Source: Oscillospiraceae bacterium (GTDB lineage Bacteria > Bacillota > Clostridia > Oscillospirales > JAGBHD01). Taken from it: 61,650 bases of DNA. Of the stretch, positions 8,764-18,649 are shown piece after piece (positions within the stretch are counted from its first letter, which is position 1; each line of letters starts with the position of its first letter). Below the pieces are notes generated by a model. The model ran no database searches. It was not told where the DNA came from and worked only from the letters and a program-made list of their open reading frames with translations. A program made the translations under genes and the position numbers. Location of the stretch: the NCBI GenBank assembly GCA_018110785.1, contig JAGBHD010000054.1:1-61650 (forward strand), read 5' to 3'.

Positions 8764-9123
8764 ATGATAACAAAGAAGGACAAAGCCGCTTTAAGAGCAA
8801 AAAGACATCTTCGTGTCAGAAGCAAAATAAGCGGAACAACAGAGTGTCCGAGACTTTGCGTTTACCGTTCTAATAAGAACATAAGCGCTCAGATCATCGA
8901 TGACATCAAGGGTGTTACATTAGTCAGCGCTTCTTCCGTAGAGAAGGATTTCTCCGGTCTTGGCTCCAATAAAGATGCTGCTAAAAAGGTTGGAGAGCTC
9001 GTTGCAAAGAGAGCGCTCGACAAAGGCATTGAAGAGGTCGTTTTTGACCGCGGCGGATTTATTTTCCACGGCAGAGTAGCTGCTCTTGCCGAAGGTGCCC
9101 GCGAAAGCGGACTTAAGTTCTAA
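8764..9123 (+). CDS. rplR: 50S ribosomal protein L18
   Basis: 119 residues. The Arg/Lys-rich N-terminus ([15 protein letters not shown]) and [18 protein letters not shown] are typical of L18, which carries 5S rRNA into the central protuberance together with L5. The end [21 protein letters not shown] is highly conserved. Confidence 0.97.
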   Translation: MITKKDKAALRAKRHLRVRSKISGTTECPRLCVYRSNKNISAQIIDDIKGVTLVSASSVEKDFSGLGSNKDAAKKVGELVAKRALDKGIEEVVFDRGGFIFHGRVAALAEGARESGLKF

Positions 9124-9138
9124 TCAGGAGGGATAACT

Positions 9139-9639
9139 TTGGCTAAGATGGATGCAGCTAATTCCAATTATATTGAAAAGGTCGTTTTCCTTAACCGCGT
9201 TGCTAAGACCGTTAAGGGTGGACGTATCTACAAGTTCGCAGCTTTAGTTGTTGTCGGCGACGGCAACGGAACTGTTGGCTACGGACTCGGTAAGGCTTCT
9301 GAGGTTCCGGATGCTATTCGCAAGGGAATTGAAGACGCTAAGAAAAATCTCATTAAGGTTTCTCTTAAAGGAACAACTATTCCTCATGAAATCATCGGCG
9401 CTTACGGCGCAGGCAGAGTTTTGATGAAACCCGCAGCACCCGGTACCGGAGTTATTGCCGGCGGTGCAGTTCGTGCAGTTGTTGAAGCAGCAGGAATTAA
9501 GGATATCAGAACAAAATCTCTTCGTTCTAACAACCCCAACAATGTTGTTAAGGCTGCTTTCGCAGGCTTGGCTTCCTTAAGAAGCTTAGAAGAGGTTGCT
9601 GCAGTTCGCGGCAAAAGCCCGAAAGAGATTTTAGGTTAA
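9139..9639 (+). CDS. rpsE: 30S ribosomal protein S5
   Basis: 166 residues, starting at a TTG (9139) with AGGAGGG upstream. [19 protein letters not shown] is the double-stranded RNA-binding start, and [22 protein letters not shown] appears here as [19 protein letters not shown]5 is important for decoding accuracy. It is standard in length and content. Confidence 0.97.
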   Translation: MAKMDAANSNYIEKVVFLNRVAKTVKGGRIYKFAALVVVGDGNGTVGYGLGKASEVPDAIRKGIEDAKKNLIKVSLKGTTIPHEIIGAYGAGRVLMKPAAPGTGVIAGGAVRAVVEAAGIKDIRTKSLRSNNPNNVVKAAFAGLASLRSLEEVAAVRGKSPKEILG

Positions 9640-9648
9640 GGAGGAAGA

Positions 9649-9831
9649 ATGATGGCACAGTTAAAGATAAAGCTTGTTAAGAGCTTAAACGGCCGCAAGG
9701 CAGATCAGATCGCAACTGCTCATTCTCTCGGACTTAAAAAGATCGGTGCTGAAACAGTTCAGCCTGATAATGAGCAAACAAGAGGAAAAATCAACAAGAT
9801 TTCCTTTTTAATCGAAGTAAACAAAGCATAA
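9649..9831 (+). CDS. rpmD: 50S ribosomal protein L30
   Basis: 60 residues, or 59 from the second ATG at 9652, which is the likelier start given the Shine-Dalgarno spacing. KIKLVKSLNGRKADQIATAHSLGL is the family signature. L30 is a non-essential large-subunit protein absent from some bacteria. AAGGAGG lies just before the gene. Confidence 0.94.
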   Translation: MMAQLKIKLVKSLNGRKADQIATAHSLGLKKIGAETVQPDNEQTRGKINKISFLIEVNKA

Positions 9832-9847
9832 ATAAGGAGGTGCCAAT

Positions 9848-10288
9848 ATGAAACTGCATGAGCTTTCTCCGGCTCCCGGTTCTGTTAAAGACGTGTTCAG
9901 AAAAGGACGCGGCGCAGGCAGCGGTAACGGAAAAACAGCAGGTAAAGGCCACAAAGGTCAGAACGCACGCAGCGGCGGTGGTGTTCGTCCGGGCTTTGAA
10001 GGCGGACAGATGCCTTTAAGCCGAGTAATTCCTAAGCGTGGCTTTGTTAATATTTTCGCAACAAAATTAGCTATCGTTAATGTTTCCGATCTCGAAAGAT
10101 TTGAAGACGGAGCAGTTATCGACGATAAGGCAATTATCGAAGCAGGCATAATTAAGAAGCCTCTCGATGGCATCAAAGTCCTTGGTAGAGGTGAAATAAC
10201 CAAAAAACTTACTGTTAAAACAACAGCAATTTCTGAAACTGCTAAGGCAAAAATTGAAGCAGCAGGCGGGAAAGTAGAGGTGGAATAA
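9848..10288 (+). CDS. rplO: 50S ribosomal protein L15
   Basis: 146 residues. The glycine-rich N-terminal extension ([22 protein letters not shown]) threads into 23S rRNA in known structures. The C-terminal globular domain includes [12 protein letters not shown]. The stop is two bases before the secY ATG, suggesting coupling of L15 and SecY synthesis. Confidence 0.97.
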   Translation: MKLHELSPAPGSVKDVFRKGRGAGSGNGKTAGKGHKGQNARSGGGVRPGFEGGQMPLSRVIPKRGFVNIFATKLAIVNVSDLERFEDGAVIDDKAIIEAGIIKKPLDGIKVLGRGEITKKLTVKTTAISETAKAKIEAAGGKVEVE

Positions 10289-10289
10289 G

Positions 10290-11588
10290 ATGTTTCAGAC
10301 TTTAAGAAATGCTTGGAAAATGGCAGACTTAAGGAAAAAGCTTCTTTACACTCTTCTTATTATCGTTATTTTCAGAATAGGTGCGGCAATCCCGATTCCG
10401 TTCTTAGATCCGTCGGCACTCGCAACTTTATTTAATCAGGGCGAAAATACAATGTTAGGATATCTCGATATCTTAACAGGTGGAGCGCTTGCTAACGGTA
10501 CGCTTTTTGCCCTTTCTATTCAGCCTTATATCAATGCTTCTATTATCATTCAGCTTCTTATGGTAGCAATTCCTCCGTTAGGAAGACTTGCGAAAGAAGG
10601 AGAGGTTGGACAGAAGAAGGTTGGTATGATAACTCGCTGGGTAACATTAGCCTTGGCTTTAGTTCAAGCTATCGGTTACTACTTCATTATGAAGTCATAC
10701 GGCGCAGTTGAATATACAAAAGGCTTTGATGGATGGTATGCCCTCTTCATCATTCTCGCATGCTTTACAGCAGGTTCTTGCCTTATTGTTTGGCTCGGTG
10801 AGAGAATTGATGAAAATGGTATCGGAAACGGTATCTCTATGATACTTTTTGCAGGTATCGTAAGCCGCGGACCGTCAGCCGTAAATACGCTCTTGAAATA
10901 TTGGGAGATGGGAAATCAGGGCTATACACAGTACTATTTCCTTGTTCCGTTGGTAGCAGTTCTTTTCGTAGCAGTAATAGGATTTATCGTATTCTTTACT
11001 AATGCAGAAAGAAAGCTCCCCGTTCAATATGCTAAGCGCGTTGTAGGAAGAAAAATGTATGGCGGACAGTCAAGCTATATTCCGATTAAGGTTAATATGA
11101 GCGGTGTTATGCCGATAATCTTTGCTTCGTCTTTTGTTTCCCTTCCGGCAACAATCAAGACCTTTGCAAACATTTCGGATGATTCTACTTGGGGTAAAAT
11201 CTTAGGATTTTTAAATCCCGATACAATTGCTTATGCAATTATTTATTTTCTGCTTATTATCTTCTTTAATTTCTTTTATGTTCAGATTCAGTACAATCCG
11301 GTTGAGATTGCAAATAACTTACAGAAAAACAACGGAGCAATTCCGGGTATCCGTCCCGGCAAGCCTACCTATGAATTTATTCAGAAGGTTCTCGGCAAAG
11401 TCGTATTCCTCGGTGCGCTTTTCTTAGGTCTTATTGCAACATTGCCTATCTTACTTGGCAAGGTTACCGGAATGGGCATTCAGCTCGGCGGAACAACAGT
11501 TTTAATTTTAGTTGGTGTTGCGCTTGAAACTACCCAGCAGATGGAATCTCAGATGATGATGCGTCATTATAAGGGATTTCTTGAATAA
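10290..11588 (+). CDS. secY: Preprotein translocase channel subunit SecY
   Basis: 432 residues with about ten hydrophobic transmembrane segments. SecY forms the protein-conducting channel with SecE and SecG. Family marks include RIGAAIPIPFLD in TM1, the plug-region LDILTGGAL, QPYINASIIIQLL, GERIDENGIGNGIS before TM5 and RVVGRKMYGGQSSYIPIKVN. It follows rplO by one base, as in most bacteria. Confidence 0.98.
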   Translation: MFQTLRNAWKMADLRKKLLYTLLIIVIFRIGAAIPIPFLDPSALATLFNQGENTMLGYLDILTGGALANGTLFALSIQPYINASIIIQLLMVAIPPLGRLAKEGEVGQKKVGMITRWVTLALALVQAIGYYFIMKSYGAVEYTKGFDGWYALFIILACFTAGSCLIVWLGERIDENGIGNGISMILFAGIVSRGPSAVNTLLKYWEMGNQGYTQYYFLVPLVAVLFVAVIGFIVFFTNAERKLPVQYAKRVVGRKMYGGQSSYIPIKVNMSGVMPIIFASSFVSLPATIKTFANISDDSTWGKILGFLNPDTIAYAIIYFLLIIFFNFFYVQIQYNPVEIANNLQKNNGAIPGIRPGKPTYEFIQKVLGKVVFLGALFLGLIATLPILLGKVTGMGIQLGGTTVLILVGVALETTQQMESQMMMRHYKGFLE

Positions 11589-11599
11589 GGAGAGTTAGA

Positions 11600-12232
11600 A
11601 TGAATCTTATATTTTTAGGTGCTCCCGGAGCAGGTAAAGGAACCCAAGCAGAAATTGTTTGCGATAAGTTAAATATCCCTACAATTTCTACAGGTAACAT
11701 TATCAGGGAAGCTTTAAAAAACGGTACTGAACTCGGACTTAAAGCAAAATCTTTCATCGAAAGCGGAAAGCTCGTTCCTGATGAAGTTGTTATTGATATC
11801 ATCAAAGAGCGCTTAGCTCAGGACGACTGTAAAGAAGGCTTCATTCTTGATGGATTCCCCAGAACAGTTGTTCAGGCAGAAGCTTTAGATCGTATGGGAA
11901 TAAATATCGATAAGGTTATTGATATTGAAGTTTCCGATGCTGATATCGAAAAACGCTTAACAGGCAGAAGAGTTTGCAGCGTTTGTGGAAGTTCTTATCA
12001 TCTGGAGTATAAAAAACCGGCAGTTGACGGAATTTGCAACAAGTGCGGCGGAGCATTAGTTCAGCGCAAGGATGATGCGCCTGAAACTGTCAGAGAAAGA
12101 CTCGCGATTTATCACGAACAGACCGAGCCTTTGAAGGCTTACTATGAAGAGAAAGGAAAGCTCTTTATAGTTGAGGGACAGGAAGAGGTAGCAGATACCA
12201 CCGCCCTTACCTTCAAAGCGTTGGAGGCATAA
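11600..12232 (+). CDS. adk: Adenylate kinase, zinc-lid type
   Basis: 210 residues. Adk interconverts ATP + AMP and 2 ADP. The P-loop is GAPGAGKGTQ near residue 7, the AMP-site TGNIIREA follows, and GFPRTVVQAEAL is present. The lid carries four cysteines in two pairs (CSVC, CNKC), a structural zinc site common in Gram-positive Adk. It lies in the normal secY-adk-map order with 11 nt between secY and adk. Confidence 0.97.
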   Translation: MNLIFLGAPGAGKGTQAEIVCDKLNIPTISTGNIIREALKNGTELGLKAKSFIESGKLVPDEVVIDIIKERLAQDDCKEGFILDGFPRTVVQAEALDRMGINIDKVIDIEVSDADIEKRLTGRRVCSVCGSSYHLEYKKPAVDGICNKCGGALVQRKDDAPETVRERLAIYHEQTEPLKAYYEEKGKLFIVEGQEEVADTTALTFKALEA

Positions 12233-12235
12233 AAA

Positions 12236-12988
12236 ATGGTAGTGCTGAGAAGTGAATCGGAACTGCGGCTTATGAAAGAAGCAGGAAAGATATCCGGAGA
12301 AGCACTCGCCTTAGCCGGCAGCATGGTTAAACCCGGCGTTTCAACGGGAGAAATTGATGATGCAGTTCGCAAGTTCATCATCTCCCGCGGCGCAAAACCC
12401 AATTTTCTGGGTTACGCGGGTTACCCTGCAAGCTGCTGTATCTCGATAAACAATGAAATTATTCATGGAATTCCTTCCAAGAAAAGAATCATCAAGGAAG
12501 GAGATATCGTTTCGATAGATGTCGGAGCGATAAAAAACGGATACAACGGCGATAACGCGGCAACCTTTCCGGCTGGGAAAATTTCCCCCGAAGCCGAAAA
12601 ACTTCTTTCGGTAACAAAGGAATGCCTTCGCCGCGGAATTGAAGCGGCAAAAAGCGGTAATCGGCTGGGTGATATAGGCTTTGCAGTGCAATCATATGCT
12701 GAAGAAAACGGTTTTTCCGTTGTCAGAAAATATGTGGGGCACGGTATCGGCGAAGATATGCATGAGTCCCCCGATGTTCCGAATTACGGAAAGGCGGGAA
12801 CAGGGCTCAGGCTTATGCCCGGTATGATGATTGCGATCGAACCAATGATTAACGCAGGAAGCTATGAAGTGAACGATAACCATGCAGACGGCTGGTTGGT
12901 TACAACAGCTGACGGAAGTTTATCTGCACATTTCGAACACACAGTAGCGATAACCAAAAGCGGTAATGTTGTTTTAACCCAGATTTGA
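12236..12988 (+). CDS. map: Methionine aminopeptidase, type I
   Basis: 250 residues. It removes the initiator Met from nascent proteins. The metal-ligand motifs appear in order: [19 protein letters not shown] (Asp, Asp), [10 protein letters not shown] (His), IEPMINAG (Glu) and FEHTVAI (Glu). There is no N-terminal zinc finger, so it is the short bacterial form. It starts three bases after adk. Confidence 0.97.
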   Translation: MVVLRSESELRLMKEAGKISGEALALAGSMVKPGVSTGEIDDAVRKFIISRGAKPNFLGYAGYPASCCISINNEIIHGIPSKKRIIKEGDIVSIDVGAIKNGYNGDNAATFPAGKISPEAEKLLSVTKECLRRGIEAAKSGNRLGDIGFAVQSYAEENGFSVVRKYVGHGIGEDMHESPDVPNYGKAGTGLRLMPGMMIAIEPMINAGSYEVNDNHADGWLVTTADGSLSAHFEHTVAITKSGNVVLTQI

Positions 12989-13026
12989 GGATAAAACTCG
13001 ATTTATTTCCAAAGGAGGAAAACAGG

Positions 13027-13245
13027 GTGTCGAAAGACGATGTAATCGAGATAGAAGGTACAGTTTTGGAGGCGCTGCCTAACGCAATGTTTAAGGTAGA
13101 ACTTCCGAACGGACACAGTATTTTAGCCCACATCAGCGGGAAGCTCAGAATGAACTACATTCGCATTCTTCCCGGAGATAAAGTAACGGTTGAGATGTCG
13201 CCATACGACCTTACAAAGGGCAGAATAACATGGCGATCGAAATAG
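13027..13245 (+). CDS. infA: Translation initiation factor IF-1
   Basis: 72 residues from GTG 13027, the standard IF-1 length, with AAAGGAGG in front. The S1-like OB fold shows as [20 protein letters not shown] and [20 protein letters not shown]. The same frame is open upstream from 12985, but those residues are not part of the family. The gene pair infA-rpmJ is conserved in Firmicutes. Confidence 0.96.
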   Translation: MSKDDVIEIEGTVLEALPNAMFKVELPNGHSILAHISGKLRMNYIRILPGDKVTVEMSPYDLTKGRITWRSK

Positions 13246-13269
13246 CCAAAAGGCAGGAGGTTATTATTT

Positions 13270-13383
13270 ATGAAAGTCAGACCTTCCGTTAAGCCCATTT
13301 GCGAAAAATGCAGAGTTATCAAGCGCAAAGGTCGCGTTATGGTAATTTGTTCCAATCCGAAGCATAAACAGCGTCAGGGCTAA
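13270..13383 (+). CDS. rpmJ: 50S ribosomal protein L36, zinc-binding form
   Basis: 37 residues. [20 protein letters not shown] then [14 protein letters not shown] shows the C-x2-C...C...H zinc site of the C+ form. An AGGAGG site lies about 10 nt before the ATG. It is the smallest r-protein gene in the cluster. Confidence 0.96.
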   Translation: MKVRPSVKPICEKCRVIKRKGRVMVICSNPKHKQRQG

Positions 13384-13407
13384 ACTATTTAATGGAGGTG
13401 CAAATTA

Positions 13408-13776
13408 ATGGCACGTATTGCAGGAGTAGATTTGCCTAAAGATAAGCGAATCGAAGTTGGTATTACCTATGTTTATGGCATAGGCGCCAGCAAAGCTAAA
13501 GAGATATTGGCTGCAACAGGAATCAATCCTGATACAAGAGTAAGAGATCTTACCGAAGAGGAAGCAAACAAGCTTCGTGAGTATATTGCAGCAAATTTAA
13601 CAGTTGAAGGCGATCTCAGAAGAGATACAGCTCTCAACATTAAGCGTCTTGTTGAAATCGGTTGTTACAGAGGCGTTCGTCATAGAAAGGGTCTCCCCGT
13701 TCGCGGACAGAGAACCAAGACTAACGCAAGAACTCGCAAAGGACCGAAGAAGACAATCGCTAACAAGAAGAAGTAA
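13408..13776 (+). CDS. rpsM: 30S ribosomal protein S13
   Basis: 122 residues. It starts [20 protein letters not shown] and ends in the basic tail that contacts the P-site tRNA and subunit bridges ([18 protein letters not shown]). A GGAGGTG site precedes the ATG. It is the first gene of the alpha part of the cluster. Confidence 0.97.
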   Translation: MARIAGVDLPKDKRIEVGITYVYGIGASKAKEILAATGINPDTRVRDLTEEEANKLREYIAANLTVEGDLRRDTALNIKRLVEIGCYRGVRHRKGLPVRGQRTKTNARTRKGPKKTIANKKK

Positions 13777-13792
13777 GAGGAGGTAACTGAAA

Positions 13793-14188
13793 ATGGCAAC
13801 AGCTAAAAAAGTAGCTACAAGAAAGCGCCGCGAGCGTAAAAACATTGACCGCGGACAGGTTCACATTCAGTCCACCTTTAACAACACAATGGTAACAGTA
13901 ACAGATAGTCAGGGAAATGCAATTTCTTGGGCATCTGCGGGCGGACTCGGATTCAGAGGCTCCCGTAAGTCAACTCCTTTCGCAGCTCAGTCTGCAGCAG
14001 AAACTGCAGCTAAAGCAGCTATGGAGCATGGACTTAAAACCGTTGAAGTTTTTGTTAAGGGACCGGGTTCAGGAAGAGAAGCAGCCATTCGTGCACTTCA
14101 GACAGTAGGTCTTGAAGTTACGATGATTAAAGACGTTACTCCTATTCCTCACAACGGATGTCGGCCGCCTAAGCGCCGTCGCGTTTAA
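13793..14188 (+). CDS. rpsK: 30S ribosomal protein S11
   Basis: 131 residues. [20 protein letters not shown] and the C-terminal [18 protein letters not shown] are diagnostic. S11 lies on the platform near the mRNA exit. The start is set by AGGAGG 11 nt upstream of the ATG. Confidence 0.97.
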   Translation: MATAKKVATRKRRERKNIDRGQVHIQSTFNNTMVTVTDSQGNAISWASAGGLGFRGSRKSTPFAAQSAAETAAKAAMEHGLKTVEVFVKGPGSGREAAIRALQTVGLEVTMIKDVTPIPHNGCRPPKRRRV

Positions 14189-14211
14189 TTTCAGAGAGAG
14201 GTGGAACCATT

Positions 14212-14838
14212 ATGGCAAGATATACCGCAGCGGTATGCAAACAGTGCCGCAGAGAAGGCCAGAAGCTTTTCTTAAAGGGCGAAAAATGCTATTCTGCAAA
14301 ATGCCCCTATACTCATAGAGAATATGCTCCCGGTCAGCACGGACAGGGCCGTAAAAAGAGCAGTGAATACGGTATTCAGCTTCGTGCAAAACAGAAAACC
14401 CGCCGTTATTACGGAGTTCTCGAAAGCCAGTTCAGAAAGTATTTCGAGATGGCTGCAAGACAGCAGGGTATGACAGGTGAAAACCTTTTGAAAATTCTTG
14501 AAAGCCGTCTTGATAACGTAGTTTACAGACTCGGTCTTGCTCATTCCAGAGCTATGGCTCGTCAGCTCGTTCGTCACGGTCATTTCACAGTAAACGGAAT
14601 AAAAACAGATATTCCTTCTTTCCTTGTTAAAGAGGGTGATGTTGTTGCAGTAACTGAGAACACATCTAAAAACGATAACCTTAAGGCTGTATTTGAAGCA
14701 AATTCGGCTCGTCCCGTTCCTATGTGGCTTGATGCTGATAAAACCAATATGACAGCAAAAGTAATTCGTATGCCCGAAAGAGACGAAATTGACCTTGATG
14801 TTGCAGTTAACCTCATCGTCGAGCTATACTCTAAATAA
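14212..14838 (+). CDS. rpsD: 30S ribosomal protein S4, zinc-binding form
   Basis: 208 residues. Cysteines at 9, 12, 26 and 31 form the N-terminal zinc site of the C+ type. The S4 RNA-binding domain starts near [19 protein letters not shown]4 is a primary 16S rRNA binder and in many bacteria an autogenous repressor (B. subtilis S4 binds its own leader). Here the gene sits inside the alpha operon, as in E. coli. A strong hairpin follows. Confidence 0.97.
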   Translation: MARYTAAVCKQCRREGQKLFLKGEKCYSAKCPYTHREYAPGQHGQGRKKSSEYGIQLRAKQKTRRYYGVLESQFRKYFEMAARQQGMTGENLLKILESRLDNVVYRLGLAHSRAMARQLVRHGHFTVNGIKTDIPSFLVKEGDVVAVTENTSKNDNLKAVFEANSARPVPMWLDADKTNMTAKVIRMPERDEIDLDVAVNLIVELYSK

Positions 14839-14863
14839 GACAGGATAGAATAACTTAATTTGA

Positions 14864-14879
14864 GCGGGGTTATCCCCGC
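14864..14879 (+). other. Stable hairpin between rpsD and rpoA
   Basis: GCGGGG (14864-14869), loop TTAT, CCCCGC (14874-14879), with no T run. It sits just before the rpoA ribosome site. It could be a translational control element or an RNase-processing barrier. Confidence 0.45.
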
Positions 14880-14900
14880 GAAAGAAACGGAGGGTTTTTA

Positions 14901-15851
14901 ATGATTGAAATAGAGAGACCTAAAATTGAAGTCGTTGACTTAAAGCCCGATGGCTCCTATGGAAAATTCGTAGTAGAGCCTCTTGAGCGCGGTTATGGTA
15001 TTACCCTCGGAAACAGCTTAAGAAGAGTTTTGCTTTCTTCTTTGCCCGGTGTTGCTGTTACAGCAATTAAAATCGACGGAATTCAGCACGAGTTCAGCAC
15101 GATCCCCGGTGTTAAAGAAGATGTAACAGAAATTGTTCTTAATATGAAGGGTCTTACCGCAAAGTTGTACGGCGAAGCTCCGAAAACGCTTTACATTGAT
15201 GCAAAAGGCGAAAAAGAAATTACTGCTGCAGATATTCAGGCAGATTCGGAGGTTGAAATACTCAACCCTTCCATGCATATAGCAACCCTCGGAGAGGGAG
15301 CAAGCCTTTATATGGAAATTGTTATCGATAAAGGCAGAGGCTATGTGCCGATCGAGCGCAATAAACAGCTTTTGCAGCCGGAAATCGGTATGATCCCGAT
15401 TGATAGTATCTATACTCCGGTTTCGAAGGTTAACTACACGGTAGAAAACACTCGAGTTGGTCAGATAACCGACTTTGACAAACTCACATTAGAAGTGTGG
15501 ACAGACGGAACAATTTCCGCAAAAGAATCTGTTTCGCTGGCTGCCAAGGTGCTTAATGAACATCTCAACTTGTTTGCCGATCTCTCTGCTGAAGCATTCA
15601 GCACAGCGATTATGGTAGAGAAGAATGAAAAAGATAAAGAAAAAGTTCTTGAGATGACCATTGAGGAGCTTGACTTGTCCGTGCGTTCGTTCAACTGTTT
15701 GAAGAGAGCAGGAATCAATACCGTTGAGGATTTAACAACCAAAACGGAAGAAGAAATGATGAAGGTAAGAAATCTCGGAAGAAAATCCTTAGAGGAAGTT
15801 ATCAATAAACTTGAAAACCTCGGACTTTCCTTCAGCAACGAAGAAGAATAA
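14901..15851 (+). CDS. rpoA: DNA-directed RNA polymerase alpha subunit
   Basis: 316 residues. The N-terminal assembly domain (about 1-230) contains [23 protein letters not shown]; the C-terminal domain (about 245-310) contains [23 protein letters not shown] and the UP-element-binding [10 protein letters not shown]. These parts nucleate polymerase assembly and contact promoter DNA or activators. It lies between rpsD and rplQ as is usual. Confidence 0.98.
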   Translation: MIEIERPKIEVVDLKPDGSYGKFVVEPLERGYGITLGNSLRRVLLSSLPGVAVTAIKIDGIQHEFSTIPGVKEDVTEIVLNMKGLTAKLYGEAPKTLYIDAKGEKEITAADIQADSEVEILNPSMHIATLGEGASLYMEIVIDKGRGYVPIERNKQLLQPEIGMIPIDSIYTPVSKVNYTVENTRVGQITDFDKLTLEVWTDGTISAKESVSLAAKVLNEHLNLFADLSAEAFSTAIMVEKNEKDKEKVLEMTIEELDLSVRSFNCLKRAGINTVEDLTTKTEEEMMKVRNLGRKSLEEVINKLENLGLSFSNEEE

Positions 15852-15884
15852 TAATCTTATCTTTCAGAAAAGGAGTGAATCTAA

Positions 15885-16226
15885 ATGCCCGGAACAAGAA
15901 AACTCGGTAGAGCTACCGACCACCGTAAGGCAATGCTCAGGGGCATGACAACTTATCTTCTGGAAAACGGCAAGATCGAAACAACCGTAACCAGAGCTAA
16001 AGAAGTTCGTGCTACAACTGAGAAAATGATTACATTAGCTAAAGATCCGTCGCTCCATGCAAAACGTCAGGCGATGGCTTATATTACCAAAGAAGCTGTT
16101 GTTAAAAAACTTTTCGATGAGATTGCACCGAAATATACAGAAAGAAACGGCGGATATACCCGTATTATCAAAATCGGACCCCGTCGTGGCGACGCAGCTG
16201 AAATGGCTATAATCGAGCTTATATAA
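15885..16226 (+). CDS. rplQ: 50S ribosomal protein L17
   Basis: 113 residues. [36 protein letters not shown] is the standard L17 core (positions 5-40), and [24 protein letters not shown] is the usual end. It is the last gene of the ribosomal cluster and is followed 14 nt later by a strong terminator. Confidence 0.97.
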   Translation: MPGTRKLGRATDHRKAMLRGMTTYLLENGKIETTVTRAKEVRATTEKMITLAKDPSLHAKRQAMAYITKEAVVKKLFDEIAPKYTERNGGYTRIIKIGPRRGDAAEMAIIELI

Positions 16227-16240
16227 TCGAATAAAAATAA

Positions 16241-16267
16241 AAAGCGGGCATAAGCCCGCTTTTTTTA
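16241..16267 (+). terminator. Rho-independent terminator of the S10-spc-alpha cluster
   Basis: AAAGCGGGC (16241-16249), loop ATAA, GCCCGCTTT (16254-16262) and a continuing T run. A strong, textbook structure. Confidence 0.92.
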
Positions 16268-16294
16268 TTTATTGTTATTAAGATTTTATTAAAA

Positions 16295-16326
16295 ATATTG
16301 CAATATAAGCAATATCGTGATAAAAT
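16295..16326 (+). promoter_or_regulatory. metY promoter overlapped by an inverted repeat
   Basis: TTGCAA (16298-16303), a 17-bp spacer and TAAAAT (16321-16326). An inverted repeat ATATTGC (16295-16301) / GCAATAT (16309-16315), 7-bp spacer, covers the -35 box, so it is a candidate repressor operator. No SAM riboswitch was seen in the short leader. Confidence 0.65.
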
Positions 16327-16361
16327 AATAAAATACGATGGAAAAATAGGAGGAAGCACTA

Positions 16362-17645
16362 ATGAAAAATTTGAGCTTAGAAACAAAATGTATTCAGGGC
16401 GGATATGTTCCCGGTAACGGTGAACCCCGACAGATTCCGATAATCCAGAGTACAACCTTTAAATATGATACAAGCGAGGATATGGGCAAATTATTCGACC
16501 TTGAGGCAAGCGGATATTTCTATACAAGACTGCAAAATCCTACAAGCGATTATGTTGCCGCTAAAATATGTGAGCTTGAGGGCGGAACAGCCGCAATGCT
16601 TACCTCTTCAGGTCAGGCTGCAAGTTTTTACAGTATCTTTAATATTGCATCTTGCGGCGACCATATAGTATCCTTATCAACAATTTATGGCGGAACCTAT
16701 AATCTCTTCGCCGTCACAATGAAGAGAATGGGAATAGAATTTACATTTGTTTCCCCTTATGCTACCGATGAAGAATTAGAAGCCGCATTCAAACCCAATA
16801 CAAAGGCAGTATTTGGTGAAACCATAGCGAACCCAGCGCTGGCAGTTTTAGATATCGAGCGCTTTGCTAATGCTGCCCACGCCCACGGTGTTCCCCTTAT
16901 AGTTGATAATACCTTTGCAACCCCCTATCTCTGCCGTCCTTTTGAATTCGGCGCAGATATTGTTATTCATTCAACAACCAAGTATTTAGATGGCCATGGC
17001 GCAACAACAGGCGGTTGTATTGTTGACAGCGGTAAATTCGATTGGACCCGCTATCCCGATAAGTTCGCAGGGCTTTGTACCCCCGATGATAGCTATCATG
17101 GTGTTACCTACACCGAAAGATTTGGGCTCGAGGGCGCATTTATAACAAAAGCAACTGCTCAGCTCATGCGCGATTTCGGCTCAACTCAGTCGCCGCAGAA
17201 TGCATATATACTTAATTTGGGTATAGAAACATTGCATGTTCGTATGCCGCGCCATTGTGAAAATGCTTTAAAGGTAGCAAAATTCTTATCGGAAAACGAA
17301 AAAATTGCTTGGGTAAAATATAGCGGACTTGAAAGCGATAAGGATTATGCCCTTGCTCAGAAATATCTTCCCAAAGGCTCATGCGGCGTTGTAAGCTTCG
17401 GCGTAAAAGGCGGAAGAAAAGCTGCAGAAGCATTTATGAAAAAATTAAAAATAGCAGCTATAGCTACCCATGTTGCAGATGCTCATACCTGCTGTTTGCA
17501 TCCTGCAAGCGCAACTCATCGCCAAATGAATGATGAAGAGCTTATCGCGGCAGGTGTATCGCCCGACCTTATCAGACTTTCTGTCGGTATTGAAAATGCC
17601 GATGATATAATCAATGATATAAAAGAGGCATTAGAAAACATTTAA
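16362..17645 (+). CDS. metY: O-acetylhomoserine sulfhydrylase / aminocarboxypropyltransferase
   Basis: 427 residues, a PLP enzyme of the Cys/Met metabolism family. It makes homocysteine (or methionine) from O-acetylhomoserine and sulfide (or methanethiol). Marks: TRLQNPT, TSSGQAA, the pocket [13 protein letters not shown], and the PLP lysine in [11 protein letters not shown]. The length of about 427 is typical of MetY rather than of the shorter cystathionine gamma-synthases (about 380). metA follows 16 nt later in the same operon, and its predicted acetyl specificity supplies the matching substrate. Confidence 0.93.
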   Translation: MKNLSLETKCIQGGYVPGNGEPRQIPIIQSTTFKYDTSEDMGKLFDLEASGYFYTRLQNPTSDYVAAKICELEGGTAAMLTSSGQAASFYSIFNIASCGDHIVSLSTIYGGTYNLFAVTMKRMGIEFTFVSPYATDEELEAAFKPNTKAVFGETIANPALAVLDIERFANAAHAHGVPLIVDNTFATPYLCRPFEFGADIVIHSTTKYLDGHGATTGGCIVDSGKFDWTRYPDKFAGLCTPDDSYHGVTYTERFGLEGAFITKATAQLMRDFGSTQSPQNAYILNLGIETLHVRMPRHCENALKVAKFLSENEKIAWVKYSGLESDKDYALAQKYLPKGSCGVVSFGVKGGRKAAEAFMKKLKIAAIATHVADAHTCCLHPASATHRQMNDEELIAAGVSPDLIRLSVGIENADDIINDIKEALENI

Positions 17646-17661
17646 GAATTGGAGAATTTAT

Positions 17662-18581
17662 ATGCCGATAAAAATTCCAAACGGTCTTCCGGCAACCGAA
17701 ACCTTAAAAAGTGAAAATATATTCGTTATGAATGAGCTGAGAGCAGATACTCAGGATATCCGCCCTCTTAAAATTCTTGTGCTCAATTTAATGCCAACAA
17801 AAATTGAAACCGAAACCCAGTTAGCCCGTCTTTTGGGAAATACCCCCTTGCAGGTTGAGCTTGAGCTTATTCATACAACCTCTCATAAGGCAAAGAATGT
17901 ATCGGAAGAGCATCTTCTTTCTTTCTATAAAACTTTTGAGGATGTTAAAAACGAAAAGTTCGACGGTATGGTTATAACAGGTGCGCCCGTAGAAAAAATG
18001 GAATTTGAAGAGGTTGCCTATTGGGAAGAGCTTACAGAAATTATGGAATGGACCAAAACTAATGTTACAAGTACCTTTCATATTTGTTGGGGCGCTCAAG
18101 CAGGTCTTTATTATCATTTCGGTATAAAGAAATACCCCTTGGAAAAAAAGCTTTTCGGCATATTCCATCATAAGGTAGAGCGCCGCTCATCAATGCTTTT
18201 CAGAGGTGCTGATGATATCTTTATGGTGCCACATTCCAGACATACTACTATAAGGCGCGAGGATATAGAAAAGGTGCCCGAGCTTCGCATATTGGCTTCT
18301 TCTCCCGAAGCAGGAATATATGCCCTCTCAACCGATAACGGTAAGCAGATTTTTATAACGGGCATTCGGAATATGATGCCGATACCTTGAAAAAAGAATA
18401 TCTTCGCGATAAAAATTTAGGGCTTCCGATAAATGTTCCCGAAAATTATTTTCCCAACGATGATGATACAAAAGATCCCCTTGTAACCTGGAGGGGACAC
18501 GCAAATTTAATATACTCAAACTGGCTCAATTATTATGTTTATCAGGTTACGCCCTATGATATCAAATCAAAAAACAAATAA
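17662..18581 (+). CDS. metA: Homoserine O-acyltransferase (MetA), acetyl type, apparent 1-nt deletion
   Basis: MetA activates homoserine for methionine synthesis. As given, the first frame stops at 18390 after 242 residues. The rest ([20 protein letters not shown]...) continues in another frame to 18581. One added base in the GGG at 18359-18361 restores [16 protein letters not shown] and a 306-residue protein, the normal length. The break falls just before the catalytic His235/Glu237. Cys142 (FHICWGAQ) is present. Residue 111 is Glu (GAPVE), which in the family marks acetyl-CoA rather than succinyl-CoA use (established work on residue 111). Confidence 0.9.
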
Positions 18582-18589
18582 TTCTGTTG

Positions 18590-18628
18590 CAGCGAGCAGA
18601 GGGGAATATCCCCTTGTTCGCTGTTTTT
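18590..18628 (+). terminator. Rho-independent terminator after metA
   Basis: CAGCGA (18590-18595) and TCGCTG (18618-18623) close a long, slightly bulged stem with GGGG/CCCC at its tip and loop AATAT; TTTTT follows. Confidence 0.85.
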
Positions 18629-18649
18629 ATTGAGTAGATGCAAATATCC

